A stretch of DNA of 64,000 nucleotides from assembly GCA_964006375.1 (NCBI GenBank), contig OZ023268.1, forward strand, positions 80,085,335-80,149,334, read 5' to 3'. The notes below the pieces were generated by a model. That model was not told the DNA's origin. It saw only the letters and a program-made list of their open reading frames with translations, and ran no database searches. Source of the DNA: Tillus elongatus (taxonomy: Eukaryota > Arthropoda > Insecta > Coleoptera > Cleridae). Below are positions 19,371-28,796 of the stretch, piece by piece. The first letter of the stretch is position 1, and the number at the start of each line of letters is the position of its first letter. Position numbers and translations under genes: made by a program.

Positions 19371-20309
19371 TTACAATTTATATCGTAAATCAATAATATC
19401 CTGAATAAACTTCTCCTGAGGTACATCTGCTATCTGTAGATCGTTTCTCTTCGCCTTGAGGTATTCGACTTCGGTCTTTATTCTGTTAAAGAGATTTACA
19501 GAATTTGGATCATACAACATGTTTAAAACTACTTCGGAATCAGGGTGTTTATTTTTAAAGTTCTTGACAGCTCTTTTAAAACTTTTCTTCTGAGTCCTTA
19601 CAGCATGATATGGATAGGTAGTATCCTTCTCATTTCTTGAAAGCAAACCAAAAACACAAAGTTTTCCAGGGTTGCTTGGTTTTGGAGATATATCTTCTAA
19701 ATGTTCTGTGATTTTAGCATTTGTTTCTCGCATACGCTGCACTTCATCATCTATCTCTATTAATTTCACTTCAATTTCTTTGAGGTTATCCTTGTATTTT
19801 TGATTAAATTCACTTACGAAAAAATCAAAAATAATTTGGTTGCACTTTTCATAGAAACTATTGGATATCCAACAAGCCAAATTTAATATCAAATCTTTAC
19901 AGACATATGTACCAGATATCAAGTTGTTTTCAGTCTGTGTTCCACCAAAGTCCACCAAGTATGTAGCGGTTGTAGGTGTTAGTTGAGATGTTGCTTCCAG
20001 CACATCTAGGGGGCCGGAATTCCGGCCCCCTAGATGTGACTCTAAGTGGACACCTTCGGTTGAAATATTTAGGTAATCGGTATTCTGGCTACCTAAATGT
20101 TTCTTCGCCTGACCGTTGTAATAGGTAATCAACTCTTTAGTTTTCTTATTTTCCAACCAATGTCTGAATCTTTTCTCACCATCTTTACACAGCTTAGTCG
20201 CATTAAAATAACCAGTGTTTTTATCAATAATTAATTGAAAGTCTCCAAATAAACCATACCAGAAGTTGTCTTTAATTTGCTGGTAGCACACATCATTTAA
20301 TGTAGCCAT
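19371..20309 (-). CDS. KilA-N domain protein with DUF3627-like C-terminus
   Basis: 312 residues from the ATG at 20309. The KilA-N DNA-binding fold is at about 15-160: YGLFGDFQLIIDKNTGYFNA, CKDGEKRFRHWLENK, then ISGTYVCKDLILNLACWISN. A coiled coil at about 165-215 follows, and a C-terminal domain resembling DUF3627 of large DNA viruses of insects (LCVFGLLSRNE... SFKRAVKNFKNKHP). Such genes are typical of entomopox-, asco-, irido- and baculoviruses and are thought to bind DNA or regulate. Residues about 66-128, in the linker between the two KilA-N halves, are an insertion built on palindromic DNA. It is transcribed toward the centre from beside the right TIR. Unlike the other genes it is not part of the usual Polinton core, suggesting acquisition from another DNA virus. 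Confidence 0.85.
   Translation of the reverse strand: MATLNDVCYQQIKDNFWYGLFGDFQLIIDKNTGYFNATKLCKDGEKRFRHWLENKKTKELITYYNGQAKKHLGSQNTDYLNISTEGVHLESHLGGRNSGPLDVLEATSQLTPTTATYLVDFGGTQTENNLISGTYVCKDLILNLACWISNSFYEKCNQIIFDFFVSEFNQKYKDNLKEIEVKLIEIDDEVQRMRETNAKITEHLEDISPKPSNPGKLCVFGLLSRNEKDTTYPYHAVRTQKKSFKRAVKNFKNKHPDSEVVLNMLYDPNSVNLFNRIKTEVEYLKAKRNDLQIADVPQEKFIQDIIDLRYKL
20001..20038. repeat. Perfect 38-bp palindrome inside KilA-N coding sequence
   Basis: Both halves are CACATCTAGGGGGCCGGAA and its exact reverse complement, with no spacer. On the minus strand it encodes residues about 91-103 (ESHLGGRNSGPLDV) in frame. It is GC-rich in an AT-rich gene. It is a candidate insertion of a small palindromic mobile or hairpin element. 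Confidence 0.97.
20067..20098. repeat. Decayed second palindrome in KilA-N
   Basis: Nine-base perfect arms (ATTTAGGTA/TACCTAAAT) surround a partly palindromic core. The encoded residues 71-80 (HLGSQNTDYL) parallel the HLGGRNSGPL of the perfect palindrome 31 bp away. It is probably an older or duplicated copy of the same unit. Confidence 0.75.
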
Positions 20310-20627
20310 TTTAAACACACTACTGAGCACTTGGATACGTTAGAGTTAACTGAAGCACGTCTTACCTCTACGATAACTAAATTTTGAATGAGTTTAACAG
20401 TGTGTAGTGAACAATTTATAGATGTTGATACCACTATCGTTTGAAGCTGTATTTATTAATATTTATTTCCAACCACATTAGTTTTGTTTCTGAACTTCCT
20501 TCTTTTGTTTGCCAACGACCTCTGTGTGTTATTTTTAGAACCTACCCATATAACAATTGTGGCGTTCGGCTAATTTCTATGCGAAATCTAATAGTCTGTC
20601 TAATATTAAACATATTAATTATTATGT

Positions 20628-21594
20628 CTTATGTCTAATAACAAAAGCTTTATGAATGGTTTGTTTTAATGGGGGGCGTAACTTTCAATCATGGAGTCTT
20701 CGACCAATACCATTATTCTCGCTTATCAACCTCACTCTCATTTTTGTCGGGCTCTAAAGGTTGGGGTGACGTAACTTTAAATAATGGAGTCTTCAACCAT
20801 CTTTATCAGCAAAAGGCACCATCTTTAAGAACGAAAGCCGCCATTCTTTATCAGCGAAAGGCACCATCTTTAAGAACGAAAGCCGCCATTTTTTATAATG
20901 TCAGGGATGTCAGCTTAAGGTATCACAGGTTAGACCGCCATCTTTCATTCCGCCATTTTTTTTTTATTCCGCCATTTTGGTTCCTCCGTTTTGGTTCCGG
21001 CTCTAATATTAAACATATTATTATTTTGTAAATCATCCATTTGTCTAATAATAACAAAAACTTTAATTATGTTACATGTATGGTTTGTTTGTAATTAAAA
21101 GTCGTATATATATATACTAGCCTAAAACAATAAATTAACAAGCGTCTGCTTAGCTCAACGGGTAGCATCGTTGCCTCCCATCTGAGTGCCCGGGGTTCGA
21201 AACTCACCTGCTCCAAATGGTTTTTTTCAAAATATAATAATTTGAAGTAATAGGTTAGACACTTTGAAATGTGACTGTCTGGCCCAAGTCATGTGACGTC
21301 ACTGTCTGGCCAGGATATTAAATGCCTCGAGCAAGATAACCACTGAAAAATAAGATCTTGGAGACGACCTGGCCAAAGTTTCCTAGACAGGTCAATGACC
21401 TTCAGGTTACATTGGAAGCCATCTTGGACGCCATCTTGGGGGCGTGGCTGGGCGCCGGGGCGTGGCTGGACGCCGGGGCGTGGCTGGACGCCGGGGCGTG
21501 GACACAAGGGGTGGGGCTAGGGGTGGTGCTAGGGGAGGGGGTACCCCCCACTCCTATGACGTCACTGTCTGTCCCAAGTGTCGCAATACCTACT
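20628..21594. repeat. Right terminal inverted repeat of the Polinton
   Basis: Reverse complement of 10537-11517. Differences cluster in the GC-rich minisatellite (21410-21560), where units of GGACGCCGGGGCGTGGCT replace the GATGGCGTCC units of the left arm. It ends ...CGCAATACCTACT, followed by TATGAC. Confidence 0.92.
21143..21215 (+). other. tRNA-like cassette in right TIR
   Basis: Mirror copy of 10936-11006. A-box-like TTAGCTCAACGGG and B-box GGTTCGAAACTC are spaced as in tRNA genes and could serve as an internal RNA polymerase III promoter. Both cassettes point outward, toward the element termini. Confidence 0.55.
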
Positions 21595-21600
21595 TATGAC
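21595..21600. repeat. Target site duplication TATGAC (right)
   Basis: Identical to 10531-10536. Confidence 0.93.
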
Positions 21601-23039
<1,439 letters not shown>

Positions 23040-23200
23040 TTAAGTGTGAACGGATTATTCTTTTTCTTGTTACAATACTCGCATGTTCTGATGTAATCTT
23101 TGATTTTCTTCCTCATTTTTGAAAACGAGAACCTATCCCTAATTTTTAAATAGGTCTCATCTGTGTTTATATGGCTTCTTTTTGTCTCATGGCAAAACAT
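23040..23200 (-). pseudogene. Errantivirus-type integrase zinc-binding domain remnant (copy B)
   Basis: The minus strand reads CHETKRSH..NTDETYLKIRDRF, then a KMRKKIKDYIRTCEYCNKKK block: the H2C2 zinc finger at the N-terminus of a retroviral-type integrase. The frame is open for 64 codons, but no RT or catalytic core follows. It is homologous to 2078-2226, and both sit in similar flanking sequence. Confidence 0.75.
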
Positions 23201-23789
23201 TATTTTTTCTTTAATTTCGGGTGCTCTTTTTCATTATTCAAAAATTTGTATGTTTGTTTTGGAATTATTGGTCGTATTGAAATATTTTATTCTACTTTTA
23301 TTAATTTCCTTACTATCCCATTCGTTTTCGTCGACGCTATTTATCATCGATTGATTTTTTATTTTTTCGGGATTTGTTTCCGAACTACTATTTTTGCTTG
23401 TTGTCAATTTTTGTTTATTTTTTAAATTAGATTTTTCTATTTTAGACTTCGATTTATCAATTTTATATTTTTCTTTATGCAACCCAGTTTTACCGGTTTA
23501 TTCTACTGGGTTAAAGGTTCATCCTCTTGTTCTTGTTTAATTGTTTCGCTATAGCTATCATGTGCATTATTTAAATCTTTACTTAACCTATTATTATAAC
23601 TGAAATATATTTGACTATCATTTTGTGCGATCCTCGTATGTATGTATAATACTATGTATGTCTGTAACGGCTACTTCATTAAAACTGCCATATCTGTTTT
23701 TCGTTATCTGAGTTATGTTCTTGCGCCTAGCGCACATAGAATTCACATACTGCATTATCTTATGGTATAAAAATAAAAAACGTAATAGT

Positions 23790-24060
23790 TTTTTAAAACA
23801 ATATTTTATTTATTTAACATATTCTCTGTTAAGCCTTACACATTTAGCAGAACGTTCATAAATCAATTTTAAACCCCGTATAAAATTATTTACTTGTTCT
23901 TCAAACCCCTCTTCAGTGGCATATATGACTTCCAATGTTTTTTTTTAGTTGTGGAAATGATTAATAGTCTGATGGTGTTAAATCTTGAGAGTAGCTCAGG
24001 TGGTCAGCGAAGTCAAGACCAATTTTATCAACTGCAAAACAATGTTGTGCGAACTTTGGC
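23790..24060 (-). pseudogene. Mariner transposase C-terminal fragment
   Basis: Minus-strand translation with stops resembles the end of mariner transposases: an S-DLTPSDYYLF-like stretch near 23990, a KKNIGSHICH segment, and an FY..GFKIDL...C..M-like tail ending about 23815. It is heavily decayed. Confidence 0.5.
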
Positions 24061-24124
24061 AAACTTCTGATCGAGCAAACCCACAAGTTCTAGCGAATGT
24101 CATATGGTCCCAGCCGGATGTAGC

Positions 24125-24375
24125 GCCAGTACATTACCAAATCGGTGGATAGGAAGGCGAGGATCGTTAGAATAGCCAGCATGATCACCCGATCTTAAGC
24201 TATTAGACTTTTTCTTATAGGGATATTATTATTATTATTATCGCTATTAGAAAAAGTTTTTTAGTAAAATACTTTTCACATATCCCTATAAGAAAAAGTC
24301 TAATAGCGTAAGATCGGGTGATCGTGCTGGCAATTCTAACGATCCTCGCCTCCCTTTCCACGATTTAGAAATATT
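24125..24375. pseudogene. Inverted pair of transposase C-terminal fragments
   Basis: About 100 bp on the left (24125-24226) is inverted on the right (24267-24370) around an ATT-rich spacer. Each arm, read toward the centre, encodes a decayed WIGRRGSLE-PARSPDL-type segment, the third-Asp region of Tc1/mariner-superfamily transposases like the one at 4834-5927. It is probably a foldback or palindromic duplication within a dead copy. Confidence 0.65.
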
Positions 24376-26056
24376 AAATCGAGGCACTGCCGGACATTGA
24401 TTTGGTAATGTGCTAGTGCACACACGGTTTACAAGACTAAACGGTGCGATTTAACTGACGTAAGAAGAAGAATAACGATTGCAATTAGATCGGTTACGCC
24501 TCAGATGTTGATTAACGCTAGAAGACATTCTAATTTGCAAGTAGGATGCTGCCAAAACGTTCAAGGCAGGCATTTTTAACATCTTCTACGCTAAGATTTG
24601 TATGTTTTTTATTTTTTCTCATTATCAAGAATAAAACGCGATTAGTTATAAATTTTTTGTAGTGTGTGCGATGGTGAACCCGCTACTTTAAATTTAAAAA
24701 TTAGGTACTGTTGAAAAGAGATTTACACTAGCTCTAAAATGATGTAAGGTTTTAAGTGTGGATCACCACCGCTTAAGGTGATGTTGCGATGTTTAAAATA
24801 AGACTAAAAGTCTTCCCCCTTGAAAGCAAAATTTACCTCTTGAGTAATTTTCAACAAGATCACCATAAGTCCCTTAAACGCACCTGTTTCGATTTCAAGT
24901 GGCCACCTGTATATGCCAGGAGCTAATTATAAGTATCCTTCCTCGTATGTCAAAAGAATAAACTTTTAATTTTTGAAATTGATTTTGTTCACCAATAGCC
25001 TTGTGCCGAGAACAGAATAGCCAAGTTGTATCGTGATAGTATTTGTGACAGAGTACATATGCTAATCGGCATAATCAACCGATAGCTGATAACAATTCTC
25101 CAAAAGTTCTGATTACCCTTCTATAATGAAAAGGGGGAAACATCCATTTATTTTTTTGTTTATAAGCCATTAAATCGCAAAAAGAATCTTTTAATGCGGC
25201 ACTAATTCTCTGTGAGCAGTGATTGTAATGGTTGTGAATAATGAACAACCACCCGTCGCAAATTAAAAACAAGTGGAAAGCTGCGAATAAATGGATCACA
25301 TATCCTCTCATCGCTCATGCACTTAGAGCTACGTCCAATGTCGCCTTTCATCATATTTAAACAAATACCGGCAAAACCTGTGATATAAATTGTCTCGCAC
25401 CATAAACAAGGATTAACACATCCATTCTGTCAATCTGTCACAAAATAATTGATCTATACTGCTTGTCTGATCACGTTATGTAAGGACTATTTTAAGCTTT
25501 GTTTATGTCCAAACCGAGAGCTTGGAGTGGCAATTATACAGGCTCATTGACGAAGCCTGTTCGTCAAAAGTTTCTGTCTTCTCATTCCACTAGATATCAA
25601 AAAACTTTAACTCGGATTTATTTTGTCATGTACAATTGACAATATTCTCCAGAATGGCGGACTTGCGGTTCAACCGGAAGTGATCTTCTATCTATTTTGT
25701 TTAGCAATTCCTATACCTTGGATCGTTTACAGGACAACTTTTTTTAATAGTAATGAAAATAGGGATTTGATTTTTATACCGTATTGCGCTTGTTTGTAGC
25801 ACTGGAAAAACCATTTCATAGATACTTGTTGTCAATAGGATCGTTAAGATTTCTTGATAAGAAGAACAGCAAATGCAGGTGTTCGCTAATGACGTGCCAG
25901 CTTGTCTAAGTTTCAAGAGCAATAACTTATTTTTCATTGATTGTTGTTTTCTCTTACTTGCTGAAACTGGTCCATAATACATACAGACTTGGAGACTACT
26001 TCTCTGGCTTCACTGTTGGTTTTCCTTTCTGTAAATGAAGGACGCAGCGCAGACAG
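24376..26056. other. No recognised gene
   Basis: One minus frame of 93 codons (25701-25982) is open, but I do not recognise it. Its ending phrase, GAAACTGGTCCATA-like at 25965, is shared with the Penelope 5' repeats near 31270 and 31560, so it may be another Penelope head fragment. The rest shows scattered transposon-like debris only. Confidence 0.4.
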
Positions 26057-26060
26057 CGCG

Positions 26061-26401
26061 ACTTAGAGTTGTACTTCAATTGAACTTCATAAAGTTAAAT
26101 TTATTTACTTGAAGTTACAGTACAACGATATATATATTAAAATTTAAATAATATAAAATTACAATAAAATACATATGAGTAATCTAATACGATTAAGGCT
26201 GGATGGCAAAGACTAACTGTTGAATATTAATGTTCGACATATATTTATAGACTATTAATTGCTGATCAATTTCCCATCGGTAATGTCGCTGCACTTCAGC
26301 CAGACGCTGAGTCGACGGAAAAGCCGGTGTAGCGCAACGTACCCATATGTGCTGACAGTAGCCTTGGTGTGTGTAGTATACCGGGTGGTGCAACCATAAC
26401 T
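26061..26401 (-). repeat. 3' LTR of the env-only element
   Basis: 341 bp, about 99% identical to 28451-28792. On the minus strand it begins AGTTATGGTTGCACC and ends AACTCTAAGT. A 66-codon frame present in both LTRs is an incidental open frame. Confidence 0.95.
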
Positions 26402-26432
26402 CCTCCGGGGCCAGATAGAAAATTTAGGGGAG

Positions 26433-27962
26433 CTAAATTTTCAAAGTGATATTCTCCAGGGGGATTTCTTCCAGGGGCCATCTTTGTTGTTGTTGGTTGG
26501 TGTTGGATCTTGGTTCTTTGGTTGGTTTTCTTAGTCTCCATAAAGCATAGACTGCTATCAGGGCAACAATCACGTACAACAGGATGGTCCAGATGTTAAT
26601 AGACAGGCTTACTTTCGGATGCTGAACTGCATTCAATAATGACCGTTGGTGTTGTAGTTGATGCTTTGTTTTTTGTAATTCATCCAGATCTATTGATTCT
26701 AATTTGATTGGGGCTGTATTTACTACCTCTTGTAGCTGAAAGTTGGTAAGCTTCAACTTGGGTAGTTTGATGTGGTAGGTAGATACTATCTCATTATGTG
26801 ATGGGGAGAACATTTGCTTATTTACTGTCATTTGACATCCTTCGGGGATTTGAACCAAATAGCTTCCTTCTAGGTTTGTGGTTTCTTGTCGGCTACGGCA
26901 TCGTTGGTGTGCTGTACTTTCACGGGGGAATACCATTATCCATTTGTTTGCACTTATCTTCTGGCTCTTCATCTGCTGTATGTTGACTGGGTGGTGTTCG
27001 CAAGTTTCGTATCTGGTGGTGAACTTGACCAATTGGACTTCACAAGGGCTGCTATTGCTGATCTGATTCATCGTTTGACCTCTGCATAAGTAGTCTCCAG
27101 GGCTGACTTCTTGGCATAGTGTGTTTTGTAAGTTATAGCTTTCATCGTTAAGGGTTAGGTATTTGGATTGAGGGATGATGACGGTATAATTTTGACTAGG
27201 ACCTTGTTTCACAAGAAATGCATAAAGGTGATAATAGTTATAATGCTTAGATTCTACTAATGGAAAGTCAATATCAAACACTAAAGTATAATTTTTGTAG
27301 TAACACTTAATTATTGACACCTCCTCGTATAAAGCTACATTATTTGCATCAAGCTCATAGGGGAGATTGGTTACAAAACTCTCAATTCTTTTAAGTTCTA
27401 TTAGTAAGTCTTCAGGTTCTAATATAGATGGATGCATTGTTTCTAATCTTGCAAAAGTTATTGGGTTAATTAATGTGCTTAAAATGCTTTTAATATTAAT
27501 GATTTCTGTAATCAATTGTATATACACCATCTGCAGACGCATTATGTGTTCGTTATTAATTTTTTCCTGTTCGAAACCGAAAGTGATCAACTGCAAACGT
27601 TCCTCAAATTTGTTTTGGTTTAAAATGACCGAGGATATGGTTTTATCAAATTTTTTTATGGCCTGTTCTGTTAACATGATTTGATTATCAACTATTGTTT
27701 TAATTTTGTCTTGATTTGATGTTAATTGAGAAATTGCCGTATCATAACGTTCTGCCTCGTCTGCGTCCATGTTGCCTGTTAAGGTCTTTATGATTGTACC
27801 TACAGCATTAACTAGTCCTCTTTTATTACGATTATTATTAGAGGGTATAATTTGGTTAAATATTTTTTTGTGTCTCCACAATTTGATGGGAAAGGATATT
27901 TTGGTAATTTTGTATCTCGCTTTGATAAAGATTAGAATGTGTGGAATTGTGAATAATGTCAT
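26433..27962 (-). pseudogene. env: Envelope F-like protein, fusion subunit and C-terminal part
   Basis: The large subunit of a baculovirus-F-like envelope, as in errantiviruses. A furin-type site RNKR precedes the fusion peptide GLVNAVGTIIKTLTG (codons from about 27818 down). A heptad-rich helix, a Cys-bearing ectodomain, a transmembrane helix (about 26500-26580, INIWTILLYVIVALIAVYAL) and a short cytoplasmic tail follow. The frame is uninterrupted from before the furin site to the stop at 26433. The real N-terminal subunit is in another frame (27856-28203); the open extension upstream of about 27860 is not envelope. In errantiviruses this protein mediates membrane fusion. The gene is broken only by that one shift. 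Confidence 0.9.
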
Positions 27963-28203
27963 GGATATCTTGGGACTGTTTATCTATGGAACGAAACCCA
28001 TTGAGAAGTGGTGTTAAAGGGATTACTCGAATAATGGTCCATTTGTCAATGGAATTTTGCATTTTGCCCATGTTAATTGATAATAGTCCGGGGTTGTCAT
28101 TGATCTTGTCTAATGTTATTCTTTGTCCTTGGGTTTGGATAAGGAAGATGGACGCCAATGTGAAGATGAAGCCGATTTCTGTCCTTCTTTGCTTCAGCAT
28201 CAT
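27856..28203 (-). pseudogene. env: Envelope F-like protein, signal peptide and N-terminal subunit
   Basis: Starts at the ATG at 28203 (a second ATG follows at 28200). Residues 1-27 form a typical signal peptide with the hydrophobic core IGFIFTLASIFLIQ. The following F2-like subunit has a potential glycosylation site (HNSTHS). It ends at 27856 in a frame different from the fusion subunit. The natural continuation into the larger part is at about 27860-27870, so a single small indel separates the halves. The 28204-28254 extension begins at a non-ATG codon. Confidence 0.85.
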
Positions 28204-28436
28204 AAGATACAGCGAATAAGGCAGACAACTTCGTAGGCAGAAGTTCCGTATCAAACCTTATTTTCTCTTATGATCGCTCGCGCACTCACTGTTTTTTAAT
28301 TGAAAGTTACTTAAATTATTTTTATCAACTTGGACGATGCTGTTCTTCGTTGATTTTGAAACTGGTTCTGAGTTTTTAACGATAAAAATCGAAGTGCGGA
28401 CTTTTGCGATTTTGTCAAAAGGGCACTAAACTAATA

Positions 28437-28450
28437 CTACCGACTGCGCC
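28437..28450 (-). promoter_or_regulatory. Primer-binding site of the env-only element
   Basis: GGCGCAGTCGGTAG on the minus strand directly abuts the 5' LTR. It is the same PBS type as 17.6/297-group errantiviruses. Its presence shows that the 5' end was copied from a genomic or spliced viral RNA start, not from a random fragment. Confidence 0.9.
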
Positions 28451-28792
28451 ACTTAGAGTTGTACTGCAATTGAACTACATAAAGTTAAATTTATTTACTT
28501 GAAGTTACAGTACAACGATATATATATTAAAATTTAAATAATATAAAAATTACAATAAAATACATATGAGTAATCTAATACCATTAAGGCTGGATGGCAA
28601 AGACTAACTGTTGAATATTAATGTTCGACATATATTTATAGACTATTAATTGCTGATCAATTTCCCATCGGTAATGTCGCTGCACTTCAGCCAGACGCTG
28701 AGTCGACGGAAAAGCCGGTGTAGCGCAACGTACCCATATGTGCTGACAGTAGCCTTGGTGTGTGTAGTATACCGGGTGGTGCAACCATAACT
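28451..28792 (-). repeat. 5' LTR of the env-only element
   Basis: 342 bp, pair of 26061-26401. Flanked outside by CGCG. Confidence 0.95.
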
Positions 28793-28796
28793 CGCG

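Larger units (their letters stand above)
10537..21594. mobile_element. Polinton/Maverick-type (adintovirus-like) element without PolB or integrase core
   Basis: An 11,058-bp element with terminal inverted repeats beginning AGTAGGTATTGCG (the 5'-AG typical of Polintons) and a 6-bp TATGAC target duplication. It carries MCP, minor capsid, protease, pVI-like, ATPase, DUF8207-type, fibre-like, a broken chromodomain and KilA-N genes. Typical Polintons are about 15-20 kb and also encode protein-primed PolB and a retroviral-type integrase. No open frame in the interval shows PolB or DDE-integrase motifs. The space is partly taken by a 217-bp satellite array (11707-12950). Capsid frames are uninterrupted, TIRs are near-identical outside a minisatellite and the duplication is perfect, so the insertion is young and was presumably mobilised in trans. 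Confidence 0.92.
26061..28792 (-). mobile_element. Env-only errantivirus-type insertion with LTRs (gag-pol absent)
   Basis: Read on the minus strand: 5' LTR (28792-28451), PBS, about 230-nt leader, envelope gene, short GC-rich polypurine-like GGAGG, and 3' LTR (26401-26061). It is flanked by a 4-bp duplication CGCG (26057-26060 and 28793-28796). LTRs start AGTTATGG, as in Gypsy-type errantiviruses. The two LTRs differ by about three substitutions and one 1-bp indel in 341 bp, so insertion is very recent. No gag or pol sequence lies between leader and env. This is the structure expected if a spliced subgenomic env RNA was reverse transcribed and integrated in trans. Confidence 0.92.

Noticed and set aside
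20669..21031. 120-codon frame present in both Polinton TIRs (also 11115-11477)
   Set aside because: It starts with an ATG and is duplicated because it lies in the inverted repeat. It is made of internal repeats (KAPSLRTKAAI) over ATGGCGG-rich DNA with no recognisable domain, so I treat it as repeat-derived.
25701..25982. 93-codon minus frame as a gene
   Set aside because: No motif was recognised, and its end resembles the Penelope 5' repeats. The first codon is not supported as a translational start.
26193..26393. Identical 66-codon frames in the two LTRs of the env-only element (also 28584-28784)
   Set aside because: Identity follows from LTR identity. The frame covers promoter-type sequence and has no domain.
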